The notes beneath the pieces are model-generated. The model searched no databases. It worked only from the letters and a program-made list of their open reading frames with translations, and had not been told where the DNA came from. Shown here in pieces: positions 1 to 8,596 of a stretch of 64,000 nucleotides of DNA. Every line of letters begins with the position of its first letter. The first letter of the stretch is position 1. A program made the translations under genes and the position numbers. Origin of the DNA: Porphyromonadaceae bacterium UBA7176 (GTDB lineage: Bacteria > Bacteroidota > Bacteroidia > Bacteroidales > Muribaculaceae); assembly GCA_002491245.1 (NCBI GenBank), contig DKVO01000020.1:23651-87650 (forward strand). The letters are read 5' to 3'.

Positions 1-720
1 GTCGAGCGTGGCGAAGAGCTTGTTTTCGGCGAAGACATCGCTCTTGCTCAGGAGGTTCATCAGCGTCGACTTGCCCACGTTGGTATATCCAACCAAAGCC
101 ACTCGGGTGAGTTTGCCGCGGTTTTTGCGCTGCACAGCCTTCTGACGGTCGATAGCAGCCAGTTCCTGCTTGAGAAGCGAGATACGGCTGAGGATGATGC
201 GGCGGTCGGTCTCGATCTGAGTCTCGCCGGGGCCTCGCATACCGATACCACCACGCTGGCGCTCAAGGTGGGTCCACATACGGGTGAGGCGCGGAAGGAG
301 ATACTGGTATTGGGCCAGCTCTACCTGCGTCTTGGCATTGGCCGTCTGGGCACGGTCGGCGAAGATATCGAGGATGAGCGAGGTGCGGTCAAGGATTTTC
401 ACTCCGAGCTCGCGCTCTATGTTGAGCACCTGTTTGCTGGTGAGGTCATCGTCGAAAATAGCCATATCGATATCACCGCGCTCTTCGATATATTGCTTTA
501 TCTCCTCGAGCTTACCCTTTCCGACAAAGGTGCGCGGATTGGGATAGTCGAGTCGCTGGGTAAATGTCGCCGCTGTCTCAGCACCGGCGGTATCGGCCAG
601 AAAAGCAAGCTCGGCAAGATACTCGGCCGATTTGGCCTCGTCCTGCTGCGGCGTCACCAGGCCTACCAGCACGGCCTTTTCCGGCCCGGTTCCCTGCGTT
701 GTATGTGTTGTCTGTTTCAT
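1..720 (-). CDS. hflX: GTPase HflX (partial, C-terminal part beyond window)
   Basis: Ribosome-associated GTPase of the HflX family, which splits or rescues stalled ribosomes. Reading leftward from the ATG at 720, 240 residues are visible before the window edge. They show the HflX N-terminal domain with the FVGKGKLEEI segment, the glycine-rich linker (RGPGETQIETDRR), and the G1 P-loop GYTNVGKST at about residues 211-219. The switch II and later G motifs lie outside the window. It follows the fadD-like gene with a 30-nt gap and the same strand, so the two are probably co-transcribed. Family assignment is firm; only completeness is unknown. Confidence 0.95.
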   Translation of the reverse strand, partial: MKQTTHTTQGTGPEKAVLVGLVTPQQDEAKSAEYLAELAFLADTAGAETAATFTQRLDYPNPRTFVGKGKLEEIKQYIEERGDIDMAIFDDDLTSKQVLNIERELGVKILDRTSLILDIFADRAQTANAKTQVELAQYQYLLPRLTRMWTHLERQRGGIGMRGPGETQIETDRRIILSRISLLKQELAAIDRQKAVQRKNRGKLTRVALVGYTNVGKSTLMNLLSKSDVFAENKLFATLD

Positions 721-750
721 AACATCATATCGTTGTTGCCGGCAGGCATA

Positions 751-2562
751 TCAGCAGTACATCGCCTCTATCTCGCGCGCATAGTGGCTGGTGATTGCCG
801 GACGGCGGATTTTGAGAGTATTGGTAAGCTCTCCGTTCTCGATTGTGAACTCTTTGGGCAGAAGGGTGAAGCGTTTTATCTTCTCGAACCCTGCAAACCC
901 TTTCTGCAATTTCTCGATACGCTCGGCTATGAATTTACGTATCTCGTTGTTCTCCACAAGGTCTTCGAGCGAATCGAAAGTTATGCCTTTCTTCTGGGCA
1001 TATTCCTTGAGTGCCCCAAATGCCGGGATGATGATTGCCGTGACGTATTTACGCCTGTCGCCGATCACCGCCACCTGCTCGATATAACGGTCTTCGCCCA
1101 GACGGCTCTCTATGGCCTGCGGAGCGATATATTTGCCGTTTGAGGTCTTGAACAGGTCTTTGATGCGCTCGGTGAGCACCAGTGAGCCGCTTTGGTCGAA
1201 GAGTCCGGCGTCGCCGGTACGGAACCATCCGTCGGCAGTAAAGGCTTTCGCATCTTCTTCGGGCCGGCCGTAATATCCGCGCATCACCGTGGGACCCTTG
1301 ACAAGTATTTCGTTGTTCTCGCCTATCTTCACTTCGACTCCGGGTAATGTAGTGCCTACACTGCCGAATTCGTAACCGACTTCAGGATAGCAACTCACGG
1401 TAGCCGTGGTCTCGCTGAGGCCGTAGCCTATCACGATGTTTATGCCGCAGGCATGGAGGAACTCGGTAATCGTTGCCGACAGTGGAGCGCCGGCGGTAGG
1501 GAATATATTTCCGTTCTCCACCCCTATGGTGTGCCTCAGTTTGCTGAATATCTGCTTGTCGAAAAATTTATATTGCATCTCGAGCCATGCCGGCACCTTG
1601 AGCCCGAGGCGGACATAGTCGAGATTTCGCCGAGCACCTACTTTGAGGGCACGCTCCACCATAATCTTCGCCACACCTTTCATCGAGCCAATCTTCTCCT
1701 GGACAGCAGTGTAGACTTTCTCCCAAAAACGCGGCACACTGCACATACACGAAGGCCGCGCGATGGCGATACCTTCCTGTATCCGGCGCGGATCGGGGTT
1801 GATGGCCACCTTCATACCTTCGCTCAGGCAGAAATATGTCCACGCTTTCTCGAAGATATGACTCAGGGGCAAGAAACATACCGAAGTGTCGTTGTCGCTG
1901 AGCATGTCGAGGCGGCGGTGATGGATCTCGATGGCTGCATTGAAGCAGCTGTGGGGCAGCACGGCGCCTTTTGGCTCTCCCGTCGTACCTGATGTATAGA
2001 TCAGCGTGGCGATGTCGTCGGGCGAGGCTTCGGCTGTACGGCGCTCCACAACCGCACGACTGCCTTCGCCTGCACGGCTACCAAGGTCGAGCAATTCACT
2101 GAAACGCAGACTGCCGGTATCGTCTGAATCAAAACGTATTTCGGGATCGATGGCGACTATCTTTCCGAGGCACGGACACTCAGCCACCACAGCTTTGGCT
2201 ACATCATAGTGCTGCTGGTTGCCTACGACAATAATTTTTGCCCCGGCATCGTTGACGATATATTTGACTTGCTCCGGGCTGCTTGTGGCATAAATCGACA
2301 CAGGTACGGCCCTGTTGCGATAGCAGCCAAAGTCGGTAAGCAGTATTTCTTTACAATTTGGCGCGAAGACGGCCACCATATCACCCGGCTCAATGCCGAG
2401 CACTTCGAAAGCGCAGGCCACCTTGCCCACGGCATCAGCAAATTCGCCCCAGCCGCATCCTACAAGACGGCGTCCGTCGTAATCTATAGTGCTGTAAGCC
2501 TCACGGTCAGAGCCATAACGCTCTAATTGACGGCTTATCAGATTGGTAAGTATATTGGACAT
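751..2562 (-). CDS. Long-chain fatty acid--CoA ligase (AMP-forming, FadD/FAA1-like)
   Basis: ANL-superfamily enzyme of 603 residues that activates long-chain fatty acids with ATP and CoA. The AMP-binding P-loop YTSGTTGEPKG is at about residues 189-199, followed by the GYGLSETTATVS motif and WFRTGDAGLF, all in the right order. The lack of a signal peptide fits a cytoplasmic or membrane-peripheral enzyme. Length and the early SSPEQVKYIVND segment match the eukaryote-like long-chain acyl-CoA synthetases common in Bacteroidota rather than E. coli FadD. The start is the ATG at 2562, with a TAACTTTG -7 element about 30 nt upstream. hflX follows. Exact chain-length preference cannot be read from sequence. 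Confidence 0.93.
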   Translation of the reverse strand: MSNILTNLISRQLERYGSDREAYSTIDYDGRRLVGCGWGEFADAVGKVACAFEVLGIEPGDMVAVFAPNCKEILLTDFGCYRNRAVPVSIYATSSPEQVKYIVNDAGAKIIVVGNQQHYDVAKAVVAECPCLGKIVAIDPEIRFDSDDTGSLRFSELLDLGSRAGEGSRAVVERRTAEASPDDIATLIYTSGTTGEPKGAVLPHSCFNAAIEIHHRRLDMLSDNDTSVCFLPLSHIFEKAWTYFCLSEGMKVAINPDPRRIQEGIAIARPSCMCSVPRFWEKVYTAVQEKIGSMKGVAKIMVERALKVGARRNLDYVRLGLKVPAWLEMQYKFFDKQIFSKLRHTIGVENGNIFPTAGAPLSATITEFLHACGINIVIGYGLSETTATVSCYPEVGYEFGSVGTTLPGVEVKIGENNEILVKGPTVMRGYYGRPEEDAKAFTADGWFRTGDAGLFDQSGSLVLTERIKDLFKTSNGKYIAPQAIESRLGEDRYIEQVAVIGDRRKYVTAIIIPAFGALKEYAQKKGITFDSLEDLVENNEIRKFIAERIEKLQKGFAGFEKIKRFTLLPKEFTIENGELTNTLKIRRPAITSHYAREIEAMYC

Positions 2563-2589
2563 TATTATCTCATCTTCGGTTTAATTTTG

Positions 2590-2597
2590 CAAAGTTA
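2590..2597 (-). promoter_or_regulatory. Bacteroidota -7 element (TAACTTTG) of the fadD-like gene
   Basis: On the minus strand TAACTTTG fits the TAnnTTTG consensus, 27 nt before the ATG at 2562. The nearest TTG upstream is about 23 nt away, longer than the usual 19-21, so only the -7 box is convincing. Confidence 0.5.
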
Positions 2598-2690
2598 CGG
2601 CCTTTAGCGTTCATAATTAACAAAACAGCAGTCAAAAATGACGTGCTGTTAACAAATCTTTAGAAATTTTCGCAGTATGGAGGAAGTGAG

Positions 2691-2787
2691 AGGGAGTTTG
2701 GAGGTTGAGGTTTGGATAATACTTTTTGTCAAACTTCCAAACCATCAAACTTTCAAACCTCCCAAACCTTCTAAACTCCAAACTCCC
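2691..2787. repeat. Long imperfect hairpin carrying a 32-bp dispersed repeat (copy 1)
   Basis: The left arm (2692-2715) and right arm (2762-2787) pair over about 24 positions with a 2-nt bulge; both are built from short AAACTCC/AAACC-like words. The 32-bp stretch 2711-2742 recurs at 4586-4617 with two mismatches. The two copies bracket the S41 protease gene. Such hairpin-forming, pyrimidine-biased intergenic sequence may act as a terminator, but no run of T follows directly. Confidence 0.65.
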
Positions 2788-2855
2788 AAACCCATCCATT
2801 CACTTAATTTAACCTAAATCGTTTATCGGCCGGCAAGACACAACAAAAATTTTTG

Positions 2856-2863
2856 TAATTTTG
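2856..2863 (+). promoter_or_regulatory. -7 element (TAATTTTG) of the S41 protease gene
   Basis: TAATTTTG matches TAnnTTTG and lies 50 nt before the ATG at 2913. No clear TTG is present at the -33 distance. Confidence 0.5.
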
Positions 2864-2912
2864 TTCTTTAAATAGGCTTCCACGTTGGCCTGCCTGTTAT
2901 TAATTTGATTAA

Positions 2913-4559
2913 ATGAACCGTACCTTAGCCGTAATAGCCCTTGCCGCCATACCTTTAGCCGGCCTGTGCGCCGACTCTTCTGCCGCACGCAAAGACCGAT
3001 TCGCCTCAAAGCTCAACACTTTCAACAGTATAGTGAAAGAGCTTGAGACCCAATACGTCGACACCCTCAATGCCGGCCAGATCATGGACCGCACCATCGA
3101 TGCCCTGCTCTACCAGATCGACCCTTACACCGAGTACTACCCCGACGGAGATCAGGATGAGCTTATGTCGATATCGCTTGGCCAATATGCCGGCATAGGA
3201 TCCGTGATATCCAAACGCGGCAAGGACGTAATCATCAACGAGCCTCAGGACGGCTCGCCGGCCAAACGTGCAGGCCTCCGTCCGGGCGACATAATCCTCA
3301 AAATCAACGGCGAGGAGATTACACCAGACATGCCGGTGGACCAAGTGAGCAAGCGCCTGCGCGGACAGGCCGGCACCGACATTACCATCGACGTGCGCCG
3401 TCCGTATGCGGCAGACTCCCTGCTGTCGTTCTCTTTCGTCCGCGAGAACATCAAAGTCAACCCCATGCCCTACTCCGGCATCGATTCCGACGGCATAGGC
3501 TATATCGGTCTGACCACATTCAACGAATCGTCGGCCCGGCGTGTGCGCGAAGCCGTGTCTGAAATGCTCAAGGACCCGTCGCTCAAAGGTATCGTGATTG
3601 ACCTGCGCGGCAACGGTGGTGGCCTCCTCGAGGGTGCTGTGCAGATTGCCTCGAACTTTGTGCCCAAAGGTACTGAGATTGTGCGCACCAAGGGCCGAGC
3701 AAAAAACGATGTGAAGACATACAAGACTACTACCCGTCCGCTCGACACGTCCATACCACTGGCTATCCTCACCGACGGCTCTACCGCTTCGGCCTCAGAA
3801 ATACTTGCAGGCTCGATGCAGGATCTCGACAGGGCTGTGATTGTAGGCGAGCGCACGTTCGGCAAGGGACTTGTGCAGACCCCCCGTCAGCTACCCTACG
3901 GCGATCTGCTCAAAATCACCACCGGGCGCTACTACATCCCCTCGGGACGTCTGATCCAAGCCCTCGACTACTCGCACCGCAACGATGACGGCAGTCCCGT
4001 GCGCACCCCCGACAGCCTTACCCATGAGTTCGCCACCAAGGCCGGTCGCATCGTGCGCGACGGAGGAGGTATCAGCCCCGACATCAAGGTAGAAGGCGAA
4101 AAGACAAACCGCCTGCTCTACAATATCCTCGCCGATATGTGGGCTTTCGATTTCGCCAACAAGAAATACGCCCAACACCCCCAGGCTCCTGACACTCTGG
4201 TGACTGATGCGGTATTTGAAGAATTTAAAAATTTCATTGATCCAGCACGCTTCAAATATGACCGCCAGTGCGAATCGGCGATGAAATACCTTAAGGAAGC
4301 TGCTGAGATAGAAGGTTATATGACAGATTCGGTAGCCGCACAGTTCGAAGTATTGTCAGGAATGCTCAAGCATGACCTTAACCACGACCTGGATCTCAAC
4401 CGCCGTCAAATCGTCGATATCCTCGATGCCGAGCTTGCCTCACGCTACTACAACGAGGCAGAGCGAGTAGCCAGAATGTTGCCCGGCGACAAGGAGTATC
4501 TTCAGGCCAAATCTGTCCTGCTCGACCCGGAGGCATACAAGAAGCTTCTGTCGAAGTAG
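2913..4559 (+). CDS. S41 family C-terminal processing peptidase
   Basis: Periplasmic serine protease of the CtpA/Prc family, 548 residues, which trims or degrades envelope proteins from their C-termini. A signal peptide occupies residues 1 to about 19. It is followed by an N-terminal helical region, a PDZ domain (about residues 95-165, with AGLRPGDIILKING) and the S41 catalytic core. The catalytic serine is in DGSTASASE (S293) and the general-base lysine in FGKGLVQ (K318), with the 25-residue spacing typical of the family. The C-terminal 150 residues are an extension seen in Bacteroidota members. It is transcribed alone and faces the SurA-like lipoprotein gene, with 64 nt between their ends. 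Confidence 0.94.
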   Translation: MNRTLAVIALAAIPLAGLCADSSAARKDRFASKLNTFNSIVKELETQYVDTLNAGQIMDRTIDALLYQIDPYTEYYPDGDQDELMSISLGQYAGIGSVISKRGKDVIINEPQDGSPAKRAGLRPGDIILKINGEEITPDMPVDQVSKRLRGQAGTDITIDVRRPYAADSLLSFSFVRENIKVNPMPYSGIDSDGIGYIGLTTFNESSARRVREAVSEMLKDPSLKGIVIDLRGNGGGLLEGAVQIASNFVPKGTEIVRTKGRAKNDVKTYKTTTRPLDTSIPLAILTDGSTASASEILAGSMQDLDRAVIVGERTFGKGLVQTPRQLPYGDLLKITTGRYYIPSGRLIQALDYSHRNDDGSPVRTPDSLTHEFATKAGRIVRDGGGISPDIKVEGEKTNRLLYNILADMWAFDFANKKYAQHPQAPDTLVTDAVFEEFKNFIDPARFKYDRQCESAMKYLKEAAEIEGYMTDSVAAQFEVLSGMLKHDLNHDLDLNRRQIVDILDAELASRYYNEAERVARMLPGDKEYLQAKSVLLDPEAYKKLLSK

Positions 4560-4572
4560 TTTTTGGGGGAGT

Positions 4573-4622
4573 CGGTGGTTTGTGGTTTGAATAATACTTT
4601 TTGTCAAACTCCCAAACAACAA
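4573..4622. repeat. Dispersed 32-bp repeat (copy 2) between convergent genes
   Basis: Positions 4586-4617 repeat 2711-2742 with 30 of 32 identities. The copy sits exactly between the convergent stops of the S41 gene (4559) and the lipoprotein gene (4624). It can fold on itself through TTTGA/TCAAA and the flanking GTTTG/CAAAC words, so it may serve as a bidirectional terminator. Confidence 0.6.
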
Positions 4623-4623
4623 A

Positions 4624-5472
4624 CTAATACACCACAAGAGTGCCGTCGTCGAGGGCGCGGTTGTAGAGGTCGTTGCGCAAGCGGCTGTCATAGGCGCGTC
4701 GCTTGAGGTTCAGCATCCGTTCGCGTATCAGTGGTCTTGCTGCCTCGAATGGCATTGGAGAACCGGCAGCAAGATAGTCGGACACACTCAAGAGATAAGT
4801 GAAGCCCTGGTAATCGGTCTCGAGATAGCGCCGTTGAGCGATATCCGCACCTGCAGCCGGGAAGTCTACAGGTATCTTGGTCTCGATCTGCTCCATATCG
4901 ATCCACGTGTCGCGAAAATAATCGTAATGAATAGCAGTGCCGATGGCGGCTTTCTCGAGTTTGTCGATGTCGTCTGGTTTATCTGAACGGTAGAGCCGCT
5001 TGATCTGGCTTAGTTTCGGAGCATCGGTAGGCACTTTAAGATATACGCCTTTGAGCATGGGGCGTTCGAGCACGAAATCGGTTTTATGGGCATCGTAGTA
5101 TGCCTTGAGGGAGTCTTCTGCAAAATCTTCGTTATCAGCTTGCTCAGCCATAGCGCGACGATACTGGCTCATGATAAGTTCGTCGCGGTATTGCGCCACG
5201 AGCCTGTCGATCTGCTCCAAGTCGACTTCGGCGGCCGCGACACGCTCAATAAGTCTGGAGTCGATCCAGTCGCGGATATAAGCTTTTGCAAAAGTTGTGC
5301 TGTCGTCATGGTTCAAACCAGCAGGGATTACTACGCTCAACTCTCCGGCAGTAAGATATTCGTTTCCGACTCTTGCCAAGGCGTCGGCCGGTGTCGTTTT
5401 CTCCTCTCCACCGCATGCACCAGCCAGCAGGGCAGCGGCGGTAAAAATCGATATGTAAAGCCTGTTTTTCAT
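4624..5472 (-). CDS. SurA/PpiC-like lipoprotein (putative periplasmic chaperone)
   Basis: Lipoprotein of 282 residues. The start is placed at the ATG at 5472 because it begins a signal peptide with lipobox LLAGACGG (acylated Cys near residue 18); an upstream in-frame extension has no signal character and overlaps the promoter. Residues about 30-150 resemble the N-terminal chaperone domain of SurA-like peptidyl-prolyl isomerases (VGNEYLTAGELS, then YIRDWIDSRLIERVA and a helical stretch). The isomerase part is poorly conserved and may be inactive. A role in escorting outer membrane proteins is inference. Its promoter is a full TTTG-N19-TATATTTG that recurs 970 nt upstream, on the far side of the KilA-N gene. 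Confidence 0.72.
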   Translation of the reverse strand: MKNRLYISIFTAAALLAGACGGEEKTTPADALARVGNEYLTAGELSVVIPAGLNHDDSTTFAKAYIRDWIDSRLIERVAAAEVDLEQIDRLVAQYRDELIMSQYRRAMAEQADNEDFAEDSLKAYYDAHKTDFVLERPMLKGVYLKVPTDAPKLSQIKRLYRSDKPDDIDKLEKAAIGTAIHYDYFRDTWIDMEQIETKIPVDFPAAGADIAQRRYLETDYQGFTYLLSVSDYLAAGSPMPFEAARPLIRERMLNLKRRAYDSRLRNDLYNRALDDGTLVVY

Positions 5473-5480
5473 TTCTGTTG

Positions 5481-5511
5481 CAAATATAATAAAATTACAG
5501 ACCAACACAAA
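5481..5511 (-). promoter_or_regulatory. Promoter of the SurA-like lipoprotein; copy 1 of a 30-bp direct repeat
   Basis: On the minus strand TTTG (5508-5511), 19 nt, then TATATTTG (5481-5488) is a full consensus Bacteroidota promoter, 9 nt before the ATG at 5472. The 30 bp at 5481-5510 recur at 6451-6480 with 26 identities. Confidence 0.75.
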
Positions 5512-5545
5512 GACGATAAAGGAAGGGTATAAAAAACTATTAAAG

Positions 5546-6355
5546 CTACTTCAATAGTTTACGGCCGTTTTCGCCACTTTCCAAAACATGAATCTGATGA
5601 ATGGCTATTTGATTTAGCTTGACTAATCGTTCCGATTGTGGCATTCTCTGCTCGATGAACACGGCATTGAGATTCTCCATATTCGACAGACAAATCAATT
5701 CGTTGATTGACGCATAATCGCGAATGTTCCCTTTGAGCTCAGGATTGGCATCACGCCATTGTTTAGCGGTCATGCCAAACATAGCCACATTCAATACATC
5801 GGCTTCGCTTGCATAGATGATACTTGCTTGTGCCTTGGTAATCTCCGGCGGTACAAGATTGTGCTTGACAGCATCTGTATGGATACGGTAATTAATTTTA
5901 GACAGTTCTCGTTTTGCAGACCAACCTAACTGCTTTTGTTCTTCCTCTTTGAGCCGCTGGAACTCCTTGACAATATATAGTTCAAATTCAACAGAAATCC
6001 AACTCGCAAATTTAAACGCTATGTCTTTGTGTGCATATGTGCCCCCATAACGGCCTGATTTTGCAATTATTCCTATGGCATCGGTCGCTTCTATCCATTT
6101 CTTTGGGGATAAGGTAAAGGCATTGAGCCCGGCCTGCATTCTAAACCCCTCGAATTCGGTGGGTTTAAAATTTGAATTATACAGTTGTTCCCAAACACCT
6201 AAGTATTCGATAGTGTTGCGGTTACGCATCCAATTGGCAATAACAGCATTTGGCTCATCACTTTTGTGGCGAGCTAAATCAGTCAACGAAATGTAATCAT
6301 CACCGTCAACCGAGATAATTGTAATGTTTGTATTTTGAACTATGATTTTCGCCAT
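5546..6355 (-). CDS. KilA-N domain protein
   Basis: Protein of 269 residues with an N-terminal KilA-N domain (about residues 8-110: DDYISLTDLARHK, WMRNRNTIEYLGVWEQ, TYAHKDIAFKFASWIS). This DNA-binding fold is common in phages and mobile elements. The C-terminal half (IYASEADVLNVAMFGMTAKQWR) matches the long chromosomal form of the family found scattered through Bacteroidota. Start chosen at the ATG at 6355; a GTG two codons earlier is possible. Base composition is visibly more AT-rich than its neighbours. No phage, recombinase or toxin gene is adjacent, but the gene is bracketed by a 30-bp direct repeat at 5481-5510 and 6451-6480, suggesting arrival as a single-gene cassette. Function is unknown. 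Confidence 0.88.
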   Translation of the reverse strand: MAKIIVQNTNITIISVDGDDYISLTDLARHKSDEPNAVIANWMRNRNTIEYLGVWEQLYNSNFKPTEFEGFRMQAGLNAFTLSPKKWIEATDAIGIIAKSGRYGGTYAHKDIAFKFASWISVEFELYIVKEFQRLKEEEQKQLGWSAKRELSKINYRIHTDAVKHNLVPPEITKAQASIIYASEADVLNVAMFGMTAKQWRDANPELKGNIRDYASINELICLSNMENLNAVFIEQRMPQSERLVKLNQIAIHQIHVLESGENGRKLLK

Positions 6356-6383
6356 AGACACGGAATTGTTTGGATTTCAGTCG

Positions 6384-6391
6384 CAAAGTTA
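6384..6391 (-). promoter_or_regulatory. -7 element (TAACTTTG) of the KilA-N gene
   Basis: TAACTTTG on the minus strand, 29 nt before the ATG at 6355. No well-spaced TTG is obvious upstream. Confidence 0.5.
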
Positions 6392-6450
6392 CTTAAACTT
6401 AATAAACTTTGCAACGGAATCCCTCACGATGTCTACCACCAAATCCACAT

Positions 6451-6480
6451 CAAAAATAGTAAAATTACAGACCGCCACAA
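6451..6480 (-). promoter_or_regulatory. Second copy of the lipoprotein promoter repeat, upstream of the KilA-N gene
   Basis: On the minus strand TTG (6478-6480), 19 nt, then TATTTTTG (6451-6458). The whole 30 bp is 26/30 identical to 5481-5510, and both boxes keep their spacing. It would fire leftward into the KilA-N gene. Confidence 0.65.
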
Positions 6481-6566
6481 TTATGCGCCATAACCGTTCT
6501 TTTTGACATAATAGGCTCCATTAAGACGCTAAAAATATATTTTTTACAAAAACTTTTTTAAAAAAA

Positions 6567-6598
6567 TTTGCAACAGAGGCCAAATTTTAGTAGTTTTG
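6567..6598 (+). promoter_or_regulatory. Promoter of the secreted-protein cluster (TTTG-N20-TAGTTTTG)
   Basis: TTTG at 6567-6570, 20 nt, TAGTTTTG at 6591-6598. This is a good match to the Bacteroidota consensus, leaving a leader of about 75 nt before the ATG at 6680. Confidence 0.75.
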
Positions 6599-6679
6599 CC
6601 GCCAGAAAGCACAATTATTGCATACGACACCGTATCATTCCATTTCCCAGCATAATAAATCAATCAAATATCATACTTT

Positions 6680-8515
6680 ATGAAACATTTTTACACATTC
6701 TTTTTAATGTTTGTAATGGCTGTCCTACCCGGATTTGCAGCAGAATACATTCTGGATATCGACCATGCCGACCGCGTGAGAGTGTCGGCATTCGGCCAGA
6801 CAATCGACCTTACGGATGGAGAGAACACTCTCGACTTAGATGACCCGTATGGTTATGGTATCAGTCTTAATATCGAAACCGTATCGAGCGATTATGGCAT
6901 CGCGAGCATCGTGAAGCGTGATGGTACCGCCCTTACATCAATCTATGGCAATCAGGCATATTGCACTTTCGACGAAAATAACAAGTACTACAAAGTAACA
7001 ACTTCGAACCTTGTCGAAAACCGCACAGCCACACTGACCGTGATCTGCGACGAACCTACAAAATTCGGACTACGCCTCGATGGCACCAGCCGCGTTGTGA
7101 CATTTACGGAGACAAACAACGTAGTGAAATTTGATCCTGAGAAAGAAGCTTCAGCCACTCTGTATAAGAATAATTATGAAGATGTATTCTACAAAGTACA
7201 GCTCAACGGAGAGGATGTGCCCGAACAATACGGCAGCTACTACCTTGAGTATACCGACGGAAGCACACTGGAGGTATCGATGAAGGCACCGGATGTAGAC
7301 TACAACTACACCATCACCGAAATGCCCGGGGCAGAAGGTTTTGTCAGCGCAGTAAAAGTTGGCGGAGTAGCTGTTTCCGACCCCAAATCATTCAAAGCCC
7401 ACGCCGGCGAAAAAGTGGAGATTGAAGCGCTCACCTCTTCCTACATTTTCGAGAAGATGGAATTCGGGGCCCAGACACTTACTTATTTCTACTCGCCTTA
7501 CTCTTTCACCGCTACCGCTGACACACACATCAAGATCCATGCACGCAAACCGGGCAGCTTCACAGCCTCGTTCGACATCGACGACCCGGCCAACGTGACA
7601 ATCGGTCTGAGTAACAGCAGTTCTTCTCCCTTCTCGCTCCGTGCAGGCACTCAGGACATTAAATTCGAAGAAGATAATTACGGCAGCTCAATCACCATCT
7701 ATATCAAGGCTACGGGTATCGGTACTCTTAAGTCTGTCAAGCGAAATGATATAGAACTTTACAACGGCTACGACATCTATACACAAGTCAACAAGGACGA
7801 TAAGTTCGTGATTGTCACCGAAAAAATCACGAGAGACTGGAATGGCGTTCTCTATGTCGAAGGTGTCGCAAACTCACATTTCTTGTCTTTCAACCACGAA
7901 CGCACGCAGATTGTCGCCAACCCGACCGACGGCTACAACATGTTTACATTCGGTAATGTCGACCTTCCGATAAGCCTTGGCTTCTATCCCAAGGATTCAA
8001 GCGCCAGCCCGGCTGTGTATATCAACGGAGATAAGGCCGAGCCAGAGAACCAGGGCTCGTACACCTACCAACTCAACCCGGCAGATGGCGATGTGATCAA
8101 AGTGTTCATCAACAAGGAGCCTGAAAGCTACGATCTTGCTTTCGATATGCCTGAGAAGACCGACGGTATCAGTGTACGCCGCGACCACCTCACCACTATC
8201 AGCGACTTCGCGATGCCCTCGACCTCCCACGCCGGCACTGTATATCACCTCACCGTGCCCGATGCCTCAGTCTACACCGCCACCCTTGGTGACACCCCTC
8301 TGACTTTCGATGAATCGAACACCGCCGAGTTTACTCCGAAAGCCCACAGCACTCTCAAAGTTGAGGCTATTCAGGACGGCATCGAGGATATCACTGCAGG
8401 AGCCAACGCACCGTCTGACGTCTATAATCTTCAGGGTATCCGCGTAGGCGACAGCACTGAAGGTCTGCCTTCCGGTATCTACATCGTAGGCAGCAAAAAG
8501 GTATACGTAAAATAA
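6680..8515 (+). CDS. Secreted protein of unknown function with T9SS-like C-terminal tail
   Basis: Protein of 611 residues with a signal peptide (residues 1-20, ending GFAA). The body is rich in beta-strand-like, Asp/Thr/Tyr-rich sequence with repeated segments of the form 'SVKR(N/D)..' followed by hydrophobic strands, suggesting tandem beta-sandwich domains; I recognise no catalytic motif. The last 35 residues (DVYNLQGIRV, then LPSGIYIV and a basic end) match the conserved C-terminal sorting-type tail of Bacteroidales secreted proteins. The downstream S8 protease and LRR protein end in similar tails, so the three are likely surface or secreted cargo. A strong hairpin follows at 8533-8564. Confidence 0.75.
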   Translation: MKHFYTFFLMFVMAVLPGFAAEYILDIDHADRVRVSAFGQTIDLTDGENTLDLDDPYGYGISLNIETVSSDYGIASIVKRDGTALTSIYGNQAYCTFDENNKYYKVTTSNLVENRTATLTVICDEPTKFGLRLDGTSRVVTFTETNNVVKFDPEKEASATLYKNNYEDVFYKVQLNGEDVPEQYGSYYLEYTDGSTLEVSMKAPDVDYNYTITEMPGAEGFVSAVKVGGVAVSDPKSFKAHAGEKVEIEALTSSYIFEKMEFGAQTLTYFYSPYSFTATADTHIKIHARKPGSFTASFDIDDPANVTIGLSNSSSSPFSLRAGTQDIKFEEDNYGSSITIYIKATGIGTLKSVKRNDIELYNGYDIYTQVNKDDKFVIVTEKITRDWNGVLYVEGVANSHFLSFNHERTQIVANPTDGYNMFTFGNVDLPISLGFYPKDSSASPAVYINGDKAEPENQGSYTYQLNPADGDVIKVFINKEPESYDLAFDMPEKTDGISVRRDHLTTISDFAMPSTSHAGTVYHLTVPDASVYTATLGDTPLTFDESNTAEFTPKAHSTLKVEAIQDGIEDITAGANAPSDVYNLQGIRVGDSTEGLPSGIYIVGSKKVYVK

Positions 8516-8532
8516 TACATACATAACCTACC

Positions 8533-8564
8533 ATAGGAGCGCGATACTTGTGTCGCGCTCCTAT
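8533..8564. terminator. Perfect 12-bp hairpin between secreted-protein genes
   Basis: Arms 8533-8544 and 8553-8564 pair perfectly around an 8-nt loop. No T run follows, so it may be a weak terminator, a processing or stability element, or a palindromic repeat. Its arm shares TAGGAGCGCGA with the units of the tandem repeat at 37233-37448. Confidence 0.65.
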
Positions 8565-8596
8565 GATGGTTTACTACATTCATACTTATCACGTCA

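Larger units (their letters stand above)
2598..2912. other. Intergenic region with hairpin repeat and divergent promoters
   Basis: About 350 nt separate the divergent fadD-like and S41 genes. The stretch holds the fadD -7 element at its left end, a long imperfect inverted repeat at 2691-2787, and the S41 promoter element near 2856. I see no convincing gene: short open frames here have no coding character. Confidence 0.6.
6392..6679. other. AT-rich intergenic region with divergent promoters
   Basis: The 324 nt between the KilA-N start and the secreted-protein start contain the leftward promoter copy at 6451-6480 and the rightward promoter at 6567-6598. Apart from these, the sequence is A/T-rich with no gene I can support. 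Confidence 0.6.

Noticed and set aside
268..1143. Open frame of 291 codons on the plus strand opposite hflX and the fadD-like gene.
   Set aside because: Antisense to coding DNA with strong motifs on the other strand, and no recognisable protein features.
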